Shown piece by piece: positions 10,697 through 20,667 of a DNA stretch of 64,000 bases; position 1 is the stretch's first letter, and the number at the start of each line of letters is the position of its first letter. This stretch comes from Rebecca billardiae RCC1528 (taxonomy: Eukaryota > Haptophyta), in contig OZ251236.1 in NCBI GenBank assembly GCA_965240325.2, positions 1,860,001-1,924,000 on the forward strand. Reading direction: 5' to 3'. Both the position numbers and the translations under genes were made by a program. The notes beneath the pieces are model-generated. The model did no database searches, was not told the origin of the DNA, and worked only from the letters and a program-made list of their open reading frames with translations.

Positions 10697-12883
10697 TCAT
10701 TCCGCGGTATTTAGCGTGAGGCAGGCGAGCATCGCCGACTGCGGCACGCTCACCTTGCCGAACGTCTTCATCCGCTTCTTGCCCGCCGCCTGCTTGAGCA
10801 GCAGCTTCTTCTGCCGCGAGACGTCGCCGCCGTAGCACTTGGCGGTCACGTCCTTGCGGTACGGCGCGATGTGCGCGGCGGCGATCACCTTGGCGCCGAT
10901 CGCCGCCTGGATCGGCACCTTGAACTGCTGGCGCGGGATGAGCTCCTTGAGCCGCGCCGTGAGCTTGCGCCCGAGCCGCTCCGCCTCCTCCCTGTGCACG
11001 ATCATCGAGAGCGGGCCCGCGCGCTCCCCGTTCACGAGCACGTCCAGCTTGACGAGGTGCGCGCGCCTGTAGCCCGCCAGCTTGTACTCGAGCGAGGCGT
11101 ACCCGCGCGTGCGCGACTTGACGCGGTCGAAGAAGTCGGTGAAGACCTCGGCGAGGGGCAGCTCGTACCGCAGCAGCGTGCGCCCCTCGGCCGCGGGCTG
11201 CATGTCCACGAACGCGCCCCTGCTCTCCTGGCACAGCTCCATCAGCGCGCCCGCGTACTCGAAGGGCGCGAGCATCTCCGCGCCCACGAACGGCTCGTAC
11301 ACGGCCTCGATGGAGCCAACCTCGGGGAAGCGGTCGGGCGAGGTGATGAGCACCACCGCGCCGCCGCCGCCCTCGTCGGGCTGATCGGCGGCACTGCTGC
11401 CGCCGCTGCGCACGTCGCGCCCTTCGGGCGGCACCGTTCCCGTGCAGGGCTGGGCGGAGGGCTGGGCGGAGGGCAGGGTCGGGTCGCACCCCTCGGGAAG
11501 CACCGCGCCCGTGCCCGCCAGCTCGGCCGCGGGCTGCACGCCGGGCTTGAGCCGCACGCGGTAGCCGACGGAGGGCGAGGTGACGATGAGCTCGAGCCCG
11601 TGCTCCCGCTCCAGCCGCTCCTGCACCACCTCCATGTGCAGCAGCCCGAGGAAGCCGCAGCGGAAGCCGGCGCCGAGCGCGTCTGAGGAGTCTGGCGCCC
11701 AGCGCAGCGCTGCGTCGTTGAGCGACAGCCGGCCCAGGCCGTCGCGCAGCGCCTCGAAGCGCGCGGCGTCGGCGGGGAAGAGGCCGCAGTGCACCATGGC
11801 CTGCGGCTCCGCGTACCCCGGCAGCGCCTCAACCTCGGCCGCGTGCCGCGCGAGCGTCACCGTGTCCCCGACGCGCGCGTGCGTGAGGTGCTTGATGGCG
11901 CCGCACACGAAGCCCACCTCGCCCGCGCGCAGGGCGGCCACGGGCGTGGGGCCGGGGGACATGACGCCGACCTCGGTCGCGTCGTACTCGGTGCCCGAGT
12001 TGATGAAGCGCAGCGCGTCGCGCGCGCGCAGCTCGCCGTCCACCACGCGCAGGAACGCCACCACCCCCTTGTAGCTGTCGTAGTGCGAGTCGAAGATGAG
12101 CGCGCGCAGCGGGCGCGCGCGGCCGCCCGGCGGCGGCGGCGGCACGCGCGTCACGATCGCCTCGAGCACGTCGTCGATGCCGTGGCCGAGCTTGGCGGAG
12201 CAGTGCAGCGCGTCGGCGCAGTCGATCGCCAGCGTGCCCTCCACGTCCGCCGCCGTGCGCGCCACGTCCGCCGTGGGCAGGTCCACCTTGTTGAAGACGG
12301 GCACGATCTCGAGGTTGTGCCGCAGCGCCAGCTGCACGTTGGCGACCGTCTGCGCCTGCACGCCCTGCGAGGCGTCGACGACGAGGAGCGCGCCCTCGCA
12401 CGCGAGGAGCGCGCGGCTCACCTCGTACGAGAAGTCGACGTGCCCCGGCGTGTCGATCAGGTTGAGCACGTACGGCTGGCCGTCGCGCGCGGTGTACTCC
12501 ATGCGCGCGCTCTGCAGCTTGACCGTGATCCCACGCTCGCGCTCGACGTCCAGGGTGTCGAGCACCTGCTCGCGCATCGCCGAGCCGGAGATCGTGCCCG
12601 TGCGCTCGAGCAGCCGGTCCGCCAGCGTCGACTTGCCGTGGTCCACGTGCGCGATGATCGAGAAGTTGCGCAGCCGAGACTCGTCCACCAGCTCGTCCGC
12701 GGCGGCGCGCGCGGCCGCCTCGTCGCCGCGCGGCGCGGCGGCCTGCGACAGGCCTCGCCTCGCGGGGCCCACGGCGCGTGCGGGCCACGCCAGCGCGCGC
12801 CGCGCCGCGAGGGTGCCCACCGCGCGCCTCGCCACCGAGGTGTGCACGACCTGCCGCCTGCTCGCGACGCGTGTCGCCATCAT
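10697..12883 (-). CDS. GUF1: Elongation factor 4 (LepA/GUF1), organellar
   Basis: This is a 728-residue translational GTPase that back-translocates stalled ribosomes in mitochondria or plastids. The first 65 residues after the ATG at 12883 (a second ATG at 12880) are Arg/Ala/Ser-rich without acidic residues, as in an organelle-targeting peptide. GTPase motifs are intact: AHVDHGKST at 78-86, DTPGHVDF, and NKVDLP. The LepA-specific C-terminus is also complete (AKCYGGDVSRQKKLLLKQAA then GKKRMKTFGKVSVPQ). The tail (HIAPYRKDVTAKCYGGD) fits mitochondrial GUF1 somewhat better than plastid LepA, but this is not decisive. An insertion of about 60 residues in the middle (SAQPSAQP, VPPEG and GGGG segments) is absent from typical members. 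The gene starts 87 bp from the divergent RCC1-type gene. Confidence 0.93.
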   Translation of the reverse strand: MMATRVASRRQVVHTSVARRAVGTLAARRALAWPARAVGPARRGLSQAAAPRGDEAAARAAADELVDESRLRNFSIIAHVDHGKSTLADRLLERTGTISGSAMREQVLDTLDVERERGITVKLQSARMEYTARDGQPYVLNLIDTPGHVDFSYEVSRALLACEGALLVVDASQGVQAQTVANVQLALRHNLEIVPVFNKVDLPTADVARTAADVEGTLAIDCADALHCSAKLGHGIDDVLEAIVTRVPPPPPGGRARPLRALIFDSHYDSYKGVVAFLRVVDGELRARDALRFINSGTEYDATEVGVMSPGPTPVAALRAGEVGFVCGAIKHLTHARVGDTVTLARHAAEVEALPGYAEPQAMVHCGLFPADAARFEALRDGLGRLSLNDAALRWAPDSSDALGAGFRCGFLGLLHMEVVQERLEREHGLELIVTSPSVGYRVRLKPGVQPAAELAGTGAVLPEGCDPTLPSAQPSAQPCTGTVPPEGRDVRSGGSSAADQPDEGGGGAVVLITSPDRFPEVGSIEAVYEPFVGAEMLAPFEYAGALMELCQESRGAFVDMQPAAEGRTLLRYELPLAEVFTDFFDRVKSRTRGYASLEYKLAGYRRAHLVKLDVLVNGERAGPLSMIVHREEAERLGRKLTARLKELIPRQQFKVPIQAAIGAKVIAAAHIAPYRKDVTAKCYGGDVSRQKKLLLKQAAGKKRMKTFGKVSVPQSAMLACLTLNTAE

Positions 12884-12970
12884 GCGGAGGCACCCCTCCC
12901 GCTCGGCCTCGGTCTTGCTCGGTCCGTCACGCACTCACGCCCGGGCCCGCGCGGCTCGTGCACCTGCACG
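12884..12970. promoter_or_regulatory. 87-bp shared promoter between GUF1 and the F-box/RCC1 gene
   Basis: Only 87 bp separate the two divergent ATG codons. No TATA-like sequence is visible. The segment is GC-rich with CCCTCCCG and TCACGCACTCACGCCC stretches. Both 5' UTRs must be extremely short or overlap. Confidence 0.5.
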
Positions 12971-14443
12971 ATGGCGGACACCGACGCGACGGCACGCGCG
13001 CTGGGGGACCTCCCGCCCGAGCTGATCGAGCGCATCCTCGGCTTCCTCGACCCGCCCGACCTGGCGCGCGCGAATGGTGCCTCGCGCCTCTTCCGCGGCG
13101 CCCCCGGCGACCGCTCGCCGGTCGAGCACGCGCTGCGCGAGCGCGCGCGCGCCCGCGGCCACGAGCGCACCCTGCGCACCGCGCGGCCAGACGGCGAATG
13201 CACGTGGACGGAGGAGCTGTTCGCGCGAGAGGCCGTGCTCGGGCTTGCAAACGCGCACGCGCTCGTGGTGGCCGTCGGCTCGCGCCGGGATCGATGCTTC
13301 AGCGCATTTGTGGACGTGGAGGGCGGGCTGCACGCGTGCGGTGAGGGCCCCCCCAATGCACAGCAGTTGCTGTGCTGCGAGCTGCTCGGCCTGGGAGTGG
13401 CTGCCGGGCATTCGGTCGTCGCGCCGACTCGCGTAACCTCGCTCGGCGCGGCGCGTGTGCGCTCCGTCGCCGCTGGCTCCCTCCACCTGCTCGCGCTGAG
13501 CGAGGCCGGTGCCGTGTACGGCTGCGGCGATAACAGGTACGGCCAGCTCGGGCTGGGCGACAGGACCATGCACCGGGGCGTTGCACGCGTCGAGGCACTG
13601 GCGGGCGTGCTCGCTGTCGGCATTGCCGCGGGGGCCAATCATAGCCTCGCGCTCACGGCTGCGGGCTGCGCGTACAGCTGGGGCTACAACCAGTACGGCC
13701 AGCTCGGCCACGGCGACACGGCAAACCGGCTGGCGCCGACGCGCATCGAGGCGCTGGACGGCGTGCGCGTGGGTGGCGTGGCCGCGGCCGGCTTTCACAC
13801 TCTGCTGCTCTCAACCAGCGGCGCCGTGTACTCGTGCGGCTGCGGCTGCTACGGCCAGCTCGGCCACGCCTCCACGAGGGACCAGTGGAGCCCGCGCCGC
13901 ATCGAGGCGTCCGCGCGCTGTGCGGAGCCGCCGGCTGCTGTGCGCGCCGTGCATGTGGACACAGCCGTTGCGCACAGCCTGCTGGTGGACGCCGCCGGCA
14001 ACGTGCACTCGTTCGGCCTCGGCAGTGCGGGGGCGCTCGGGCACGACGATCGCTCCGTGCTGAGCCGGCCCCGGCGCGTCGAGGCGCTGGCTGGTGTGCG
14101 CGCCGTGCGCGCGAGCTGTGGCCTCCACGGCAGCGCGGTGGTGTGCGCGGACGGCAGCGTGCGCGTGTTTGGGACCAACGGCAGCGGCGAGCTCGGCGTG
14201 GGCGAGGCGGTCGCGCTCGGCGGCGTGACCGAGCCTGTGCGCGTGGACGCCTTCGGGCACGCGCGCGTGGTGGCGTGCTCGCTCGACGAAGCGCGCTCCC
14301 TGTACGTGACGGCGGACGGCGCCGTGCACGCGTGCGGCGAGCAGTCGGCCGCGCTCGGCCTCGGCGTGGGCGCGACCGCGGGAGCCCGCGCCGTGCGCAC
14401 GCCCACTCGGCTCGAAGGGCTGCCTCGAGTGCACGCGCGCTAG
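12971..14443 (+). CDS. F-box and RCC1-repeat protein
   Basis: This is a 490-residue protein. An F-box-like motif occupies about residues 12-48 (LGDLPPELIERILGFLDPPD, then LARANGASRLF), which would bind SKP1 in an SCF ubiquitin ligase. Then come at least six RCC1 blades of a beta-propeller with the recurrent pattern of G-x-V-Y-x-C/W-G followed by GQLGLGD or GQLGHGD (DNRYGQLGLGD, YNQYGQLGHGD, GCYGQLGH, NGSGELGVGE). Between blades is the IAAGANHSLALT type of linker. No intron is apparent. Related F-box/RCC1 proteins act as substrate adaptors, and RCC1 itself is a Ran exchange factor. The F-box here favours the adaptor role. The protein runs to a TAG at 14441-14443. Confidence 0.8.
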   Translation: MADTDATARALGDLPPELIERILGFLDPPDLARANGASRLFRGAPGDRSPVEHALRERARARGHERTLRTARPDGECTWTEELFAREAVLGLANAHALVVAVGSRRDRCFSAFVDVEGGLHACGEGPPNAQQLLCCELLGLGVAAGHSVVAPTRVTSLGAARVRSVAAGSLHLLALSEAGAVYGCGDNRYGQLGLGDRTMHRGVARVEALAGVLAVGIAAGANHSLALTAAGCAYSWGYNQYGQLGHGDTANRLAPTRIEALDGVRVGGVAAAGFHTLLLSTSGAVYSCGCGCYGQLGHASTRDQWSPRRIEASARCAEPPAAVRAVHVDTAVAHSLLVDAAGNVHSFGLGSAGALGHDDRSVLSRPRRVEALAGVRAVRASCGLHGSAVVCADGSVRVFGTNGSGELGVGEAVALGGVTEPVRVDAFGHARVVACSLDEARSLYVTADGAVHACGEQSAALGLGVGATAGARAVRTPTRLEGLPRVHAR

Positions 14444-15273
14444 TGCTGCCCGCCCGTCACGCTCTGCTCGCGCGCGTACGCGGTGATGATGCCACCTGCG
14501 CTGGCTGCCCGCGCGCCAGATCGTCGCGCAGTGCGGCGTGCGTGCGCCCCGTGCGCGCTGGGACCGTCTCGGACTCAGGTGACAGCTCTGGCGCGGGCGG
14601 CCCCGTCGCCGCGTCGGGGCCCGGGACCGGGCCCGATCCGGGCCCGGGGCCCCTGCTGCGCGTGCTGGCTGCTGCTTTCGACTATATCACAGCAACATAA
14701 TACGTACTACGCATATACGCAGTCGTCTCATACCGCGACGCGACGACTGACGATGGTCGACCGCCGATCAGCAGATAGACGATATGTGCTGATATACGCG
14801 ACGCGCCTGATCGCGCTGCGATGTGAATTGTGATATGGCTTATTGATGCGGCGGCATGGGATCGACGACCTCGCGACCAGTCATCGACCTCGTCACGCCA
14901 TCGCGCCAATCATCATATATGATCGATCATCCGGACTATATATACTCGTTCCGGCTCGCGCGGAATGTAGTCGTCGTATATGTATAAAATATATATGTAG
15001 TATGCGCCCAGCAGCAGCTGTTGATGCTGGTCGAGTGGTCGCGTTGCGGAGTCTGTCGTTCATCAAGTTGATGCCAATGATGAAATGAATCCGAACATGC
15101 ATTGCATTTCGACGAGAAGCTGTACGAGACGGACGAGCCCATCGGCTCGCGCTCACAAAGCGCCGGCAGGAAGGTCGCGCGGCCGTGACGAGAGGTGTGC
15201 CCTCGTCACTCACGCGCGCGGCCCCTCCGCCGGCAGGTCCCCGCCCCCCTCTGCGCCGGGCTGCGCACACGCC
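14444..15273. other. Intergenic region, low-complexity and AT-richer
   Basis: This 830-bp stretch lies between the convergent RCC1-type and EF-hand coiled-coil genes. GC drops from 14690 to 15110, with small AT-rich patches (ATATGATCGATCATCC, TATAAAATATATATG). No frame resembles a gene. Confidence 0.5.
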
Positions 15274-17183
15274 TCAGTGCGCGCCGCCGTCGTCGGCGCC
15301 GCGCGCGGCGTTGTACGCCTCGGTGAAGGCGAGCTCGTCCTCGGTGAGGATGCGCCCACCCTTGGTGATGCGCCCCTGCGTGCTCAGCGTCTGCACCGCT
15401 TGCTGCGAGGTGCGCGCCCGGCGGCGCGGGCGGCGCGGGCGGCACGTGAGCGCGCGCGCGCGTCTAGGCGGGCCGCTGCGCTCCGTGCCGCCGCGCAGCT
15501 GTGCGCGCACCCGCACTTCCGCGAGGGAGATGCGCCCGCTCCCGTGCTTGTCGATCATGTCGAACAGCACGCGCAGCTCCGAGTTTTTGATGTTGCTGCG
15601 CATCTCGGGCGGGAGCTCGAAGACCTGACGTGCGCGCGCGGAGCGCGGCGCGCCGGGGGCGCGGCGTGGGCGCGCGCGCGCTCGGGCCGCGCGCGCGTGC
15701 GCGCGCGCGCGCGGCGGTGCACCTTTGTGAGTCGCATCTTCTCGATGCTTCCGGAGAGCTCGAGCTTGTCGCGCGCCGCCTTGTCCGCCATCGCCTTGCG
15801 CTGGCGCAGCGACTGCGTCTTGTACTCGAGCATCGAGCCGATGCGCTCGTCCGTCTGGTGCAGCTTCTCGTCGAGACACTCTCGCGCGTACTCGTCACGG
15901 CGGGAGTTGCGCTCGACGGTGAGGTGGCGCTCGAAGAGGCGCATCGAGAGCTCGGCGGCCTGCTGGTCGAGGCGCTCTCGGCGCTGCTGGTGGAAGCTGC
16001 TCCGGTTCTCGTCCGCCGCGAGCTGCTTCCTGTGCACCTGCTCGACGTACTTTTCGTTCTTGCGCTCGAGCGCGCGCAGCACGGTGACCACCTGCTCGCG
16101 CTTGGACGCGGCCTGCTGCGCGACCGAGCGGAGGTAGTCCTCGCGCGTGCGCACCCAGCGCTCGCGCCGCTCCTCCGACTCGGCCTCGCGCTGCTCGAAC
16201 GTCATCCGCTGCCGCCGCTGCAGCTCCTCGTGCGCGTGCTGCGCCTGCTGCACGCGCAGCTCCTGCTTGGCGCGCTTGAGCGCGTTGGCGTGCGCCGTGC
16301 GCGCCTTGAGCTCCTCCAGCCGCGCCAGCCGCTGCTCCTCGCGCTCCTCGTCCGCGCGGCGCTTCTCGGCGGCGGCCTCCTCCTTGGCGCGCAGCGAGGC
16401 CTCGAAGCGCTCCTGCCGCACGATCGCCTTGGCGCGTATCGACGCCTCCTTCATCCGCACGCTCTCGCGGTACTCCCGGGCGCGCGCCTCCTCCAGCTCG
16501 GCGCGCTTGCGCTCGGCGGAGAGCTTCTTCGACTGCAGCGAGCGGAGGCGCTTCTGCTCGTCGCGCTCGGCGCGCGCCTTCTCGAGCGCGGTGCGGCGCT
16601 GCTGCTCCGCGAACTCCGCGCGGCGGCGCTCCACCTCCCTGCGCAGCTCCTCCGCGCGCTCGGCGTCCTTGGTGTTGCGCTCGTCTCGCTCGTCCAGGAT
16701 GCGCTGCCGCTTGATCTCAAAGAGGATCATCTGCTCGATCTCCTCCTGCTGCTTGGCCTGCATGGCCTGCAGCTGCACCTGGTCGCGGTGCACGGCGGAC
16801 GAGTTGAGCTGCTCGAACCGCTTCGCGCGCTGGATCTCCGCCGTGCTCTTGATCGGCGAGGGCGAGCTCTGCGCGCGCGGCGCGTACGCAAACACGGACG
16901 TCTCGCCGATACCGTCCTCCTCCTTGGCGATGATGCGGTCGCGCTCCTCGTTCACCCTGCGCAGCGACTGCTGGCGGAGGCTCTCGAAGCGCTCGTACTT
17001 GATCCGCGCCACCTCCTCCGAGCGGCCCGGCTCGCGGAACGCCTCGAACGGCAGCGCGATCAGCTCGGCCGGCTCGACGCCGTGCCGCTTGCACGCCTCG
17101 ACCGAGCGCGGCGTGAGCGGCGGCACGGCGGAGCGCGAGGCCGGGCTCTGGAGCAGTGCCATGGCGCTAGAGCCGGGCGGCAT
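15274..17183 (-). CDS. Long coiled-coil protein with C-terminal EF-hand, unknown family
   Basis: The exons are 15723-17183, 15517-15624 and 15274-15402 (minus strand), giving 565 residues; the introns are 98 and 114 nt, GT-AG. Residues 60-487 are almost entirely charged coiled coil (KYERFESLRQQSLRRVNEER, KKLSAERKRAELEEAR, EERREREVR-like heptads). The second exon encodes one EF-hand loop, DKHGSGRISLAE (D1, H3, S5, G6, I8, E12), and splicing occurs directly after the E12 codon. The tail reads QGRITKGGRILTEDELAF. Starts at 17183 and 17162 are both possible. The composition resembles axonemal or basal-body associated proteins of algae, but I do not recognise the family, so a cytoskeletal role is only a suggestion. 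Confidence 0.7.
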
Positions 17184-17657
17184 GCTGCCTCGTGCCGCGC
17201 CGGTGTGCGCACTCGGTACCGGCGCGGCGGGTCAGGGCGTGCGCGCCGCAGCAAGTCCCGCCGCCTGCCTGGGCGATGGCGCGCGTCTCGAGACGCACTG
17301 CTTGCGGAAGAAACAGTCGTCTGTGTTTGCGCGCGTAACCACCTTCGTTTTTCCACTCGCGTGCTGCCGTCGTCGTCGGTCGCGAAAAATGGCGCGGGTC
17401 GACAGAAAATGTCAAAATGAAGCTCGGGGGCGGTCGTTTTTCATGTAGGCCGGAGGATTTCTATTTTCTGCTTTCGTCGTCCAGTGGGCAACGGGTGGCA
17501 TTCCCATCGAATGCGCGCGCTGCCGCCGTCGACGCTGCGACACGAGCCACACTCGAGGTGACGGGCCTACTTGCAGGCTGGCCCTCACGCCGTCGCGCTT
17601 CGCGACGCGGCCTCCCACTGCGAGGCGGTCCGATCGCTCCTGTCAGGCTGACACTGG
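17184..17657. other. Intergenic region 5' of the coiled-coil gene
   Basis: This is 474 bp between the start of the coiled-coil gene and the stop of the LURP-one-like gene. Positions 17330-17500 are lower in GC (TTTTTCATGTAGGCC, AAAATGTCAAAATGAAG). No gene is recognisable. Confidence 0.45.
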
Positions 17658-18449
17658 CTAGTCGTCATTCTCGTCGTGGTCCTCGTCGATCACGACCGCG
17701 ACCGCGAGCACGGCGGCGGCGTCCACGCCCGCGGCCACCTCGACCTGGTACTGGTCGACGTCGTTGAAGAACTCGATCAGATTGCGCCCCACGCGCGCGA
17801 CGACCTGCCCGCCATCCTCGCGCGTGAACGTGTACTTGCGCTGCGAGAAGGAGCCCGACGCCTTCAGCGTGCACGACGGCCGCTCGCCCTGCTCGTACAC
17901 AAACTTGTAGCACGGCGAGAGCGAGAAGAGCTCGCGCTCGATGCGCGCGATGCAGCGGCCGTCGCGGTACAAGTCATAGCACGTGCTCGCGGCGACGATG
18001 CGCCGCTCGACGGAGAACTCCTCGCCCGCCGCGCTGTCGGTCGGCTTGAAGTAGAGCTTGTCGAGCACCGCGCCGCCGATGTTGAGGTTTGCGCCCGAGA
18101 TGGTGATCACCTCGCGGCCGGACGCGTCGCGCACGCGGAAGTCCTCGCCGCTCAGCGAGAGGAGCTTCTCCTGCAGCACGTAGTGCGCCGCCTCGCCCTT
18201 CACCAGGCCCGGCAGGAGCGGCGCGCGCGGAGGCTGCTGCTTCTCCAGCTCGCCGCCACCCCAGATGTCGGCAAAGAGGTTCATGCCGGACTCGGCGCGG
18301 GTCGCCGAGGGCGGGCGAGCGAGCCATCCACCCGGCGATCGCACCCGCCCACGCGGGCCCGGTCGCCTCGTCGCCGCGGCGGCCGCCGGACGAGACGCGA
18401 GGGCGAGGGCCGCCAGCACGCCCAGGAGCCGGGCCGCCATCGCCGCCAT
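17658..18449 (-). CDS. Secreted LURP-one-related / Tubby-C2-like domain protein
   Basis: This is a 263-residue protein. The start at 18449 (second ATG at 18440) gives a typical signal peptide, MAARLLGVLAALALASRPAA. After a variable Arg/Gly/Pro linker, the domain begins near residue 75. It shows the LOR/Tubby-C2 pattern of alternating strands: HYVLQEKLLSLSGEDFRVRD, GREVITISG, DLYRDGRCIARIERELFSLS, CTLKASGSFSQRKYTFTRED and VARVGRNLIEFFNDVDQYQV. It ends in an acidic tail (DEDHDEND). LOR domains are scramblase-like 12-strand beta-barrels of uncertain function. The signal peptide is unusual for this mainly cytosolic family; it could also be a plastid bipartite leader. The gene starts 82 bp from the divergent stomatin-like gene. 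Confidence 0.65.
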   Translation of the reverse strand: MAAMAARLLGVLAALALASRPAAAAATRRPGPRGRVRSPGGWLARPPSATRAESGMNLFADIWGGGELEKQQPPRAPLLPGLVKGEAAHYVLQEKLLSLSGEDFRVRDASGREVITISGANLNIGGAVLDKLYFKPTDSAAGEEFSVERRIVAASTCYDLYRDGRCIARIERELFSLSPCYKFVYEQGERPSCTLKASGSFSQRKYTFTREDGGQVVARVGRNLIEFFNDVDQYQVEVAAGVDAAAVLAVAVVIDEDHDENDD

Positions 18450-18531
18450 CGCGCCTCCTCGGTATTTTCCCACCCCGCGACGGTGGACCCGTCCGCCCGC
18501 CAAGCAGCTGAAGTCTAAAAAGGCTGCCGCG
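18450..18531. promoter_or_regulatory. 82-bp shared promoter, LURP-one-like / stomatin-like
   Basis: Divergent ATG codons are 82 bp apart. The segment contains GGTATTTTCCCACCCCG and, 5' of the stomatin start, GAAGTCTAAAAAGG. The AT-rich core of either could position transcription. Confidence 0.5.
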
Positions 18532-19921
18532 ATGGCGAGCGGCACCGCCGCCAGCCTCGGCGGGCCGGCCGCGGCCGTGCTCGGCCGGCTGCTGCAGGAT
18601 GGCGCCGCGGACGCGTCGGGCCTGATCGGTGGGCTCACGACCGTCGGCGTCGTGCTGCTCATCGCGTTCTTCATCTTCTGGAACTCGTTCTACATCGTGC
18701 ACCAGGCGGAGGGGATGGTGATCGAGCGGTTCGGCAAGTTCAACAAGGTGCTGCTCTCCGGGTGGAACTGGGTGATCCCCTTCATCGACCAGCCGCGTTC
18801 GATCACGTGGCGCAAGACGCACGTCGGCGTCGACGGCCGGCTCGAGGACGAGACCATCAACCAGACGCGCATCGACCTGCGCGAGTCGATGTTCAACTTC
18901 ATGCGGCAGGAGGTGTACACGCGCGACACCGTGCTGCTCGACGTGAACTCGCTCATGTTCTATCGCATCTTCGACATCAAGAAGGCGACGTACGAGGTCG
19001 AGGACCTGCAGTCGGCGCTCTCGAACACCGCGCAGACCCAGCTCAAGGAGGTCTTTGGCAAGATGACGTTCACGGAGGCGCTCGCCTCGCAGCGCTCGAT
19101 CAACGAGCACCTCGTGCAGCAGTTCTCCAAGCTCTTCCTCGGCTGGGGCATCCACGTGGAGCGCATGGAGCTGCTCGACCTCGTGCCCAAGTCGATCGGC
19201 GAGGCGATGAAGAAGCAGATGATCGCGGAGCGGCAGGTGCGCGCGCCGAGCCGGCGGGTCGCCCGGCGCCGCGCCGCGCGGCAAGCCCGCTCTTTGCGCC
19301 CGCCTGCGCCCCCTCCTGACGCGGCCGCCCTCCACGCCGCGCTGCCCCGCGCGCGCCAGCGCCGCGGCGACTTCATCCTGTCGGAGGGCAAGAAGTCGGC
19401 GATGAAGCTGCAATCGGAGGGCACCATGAAGGTGAGCGCGCCGGGAGCGGCCGGCCGCGCGGGGCGCACCGCGCGCACTGCCCTGCTGCGGCGCTCACCC
19501 ATCTGGCCGCGCGCGCCGCCGCGTCCGCCCACGCGCGCGCGCGCAGGTGCAAATCAACATGGGCATCGCCGAGCAGCAGAACACGCGCAAGGTGTCCGAG
19601 GGCGAGAAGGACGCGAAGATCGAGCTGGCGCGCGCCGAGCGTGCCGCGCTCGAGGAGATGGGCGCCGCGATGCGCGAGGACAACATCCGGCAGAGCGACT
19701 ACATGCTCTCGCAGCGGTACAACGACCTGCTGCGCACGTGCAGCACCGTCAAGGAGAACACCATCTACCTGCCCTTCGAGGCGCACAGGCTGGGCGGGCT
19801 GATCGGCTCGCTGCACAGGGTGTACGGCGAGGAAGGACCGCGCTCGGCGCCGACGCGCAAGGTCAGTGCCGCCCAGCTCGAGGCCGCAGGGGTCGGCGGC
19901 GACGACTCGGCGCTTGATTGA
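18532..19921 (+). CDS. Stomatin-like SPFH/band-7 membrane protein
   Basis: The exons are 18532-19236, 19360-19431 and 19547-19921, giving 383 residues; the introns are 123 and 115 nt, GT-AG, both in phase 0. Splicing joins MIAERQ-RRGDFILSEGK and GTMK-VQINMGIAEQQN. An N-terminal membrane anchor (about 35-56, VGVVLLIAFFIFWNSFYIV) is followed directly by the SPFH domain (QAEGMVIERFGKFNKVLLSG, DVNSLMFYRIFDIKKATYEV). Next are the AEM-type helix MKKQMIAERQ and an Ala/Glu coiled coil (KIELARAERAALEEMG). Family members oligomerise on membranes and scaffold proteases, channels or lipid domains. Without a clear mitochondrial presequence it is closer to general stomatin than to SLP2. All SPFH landmarks are present. 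Confidence 0.85.
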
Positions 19922-20667
19922 GAGTTGCGACGACGCAGCCTACGCTCAGTCGCGCAGGGCGGTATACTATTAAATTCCGCCGGCGGTGGCGGCGGTAGTA
20001 GCGCAGCAGTAGCCGGTCGACTACTACTATGTTGTCGTCGCGTCAGTACCAGTGCCGGCCGCGGGGCCGCCGCCGCGGCCCGCGGATCCCGGTGGCGATC
20101 TGCCGCCCATGCAGCGGCCGTCCGCCCGAGCGGAGTGCCCGGCCGAGTCCGAGCCCGAGGGCGAGTCGGGCCCCGGCCGGCACCGCAGCCGAGCCGACGG
20201 AGTGCCGTGACGGACTCCCGTCGGACGACGACCCGCGTCACCGGTACCGCCGCGCCACGCCCACCGGACCCGTCACCCGGGGCCGGGCGGTACGGTCCCG
20301 CGGCTCGGTGCGGCGGACAGCACGACGGCGAGTGAGCCGTGACTCGGGCGGCCACGACGCGGCACGACTGCCACTACTGTCGTAGTAGTGGACGACTAGC
20401 TTAGTAGTACACGCCTGGCCCTTAGATGGAGACGAGTATACCGTATCACAGCACGACTCTATAAGTGATGAAGCTGTCAGCACTGACTCTCTGCCGAGTC
20501 ACTGTCAGCAGGATGGCTCGGCAAAGACGACCCGTAAGTGCTATATATATGGCGCGCGGATCTGATTCGTCTGCTCAAACTGCGCTCGGCAGCAGCATCA
20601 TATATATATATATATAACTGCGCGACACGGGGGCCCGCCTACCTACGCGCGACCGCCCCAGCGTCGA
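19922..20667. other. Intergenic region between convergent genes
   Basis: This 746-bp stretch lies between the stomatin-like stop and the glycosyltransferase stop. Its first part (20040-20340) is GC-rich. From 20380 on the sequence is mixed, with a short AT run (TATATATATATATA at about 20602). No frame is supported as a gene. Confidence 0.45.
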
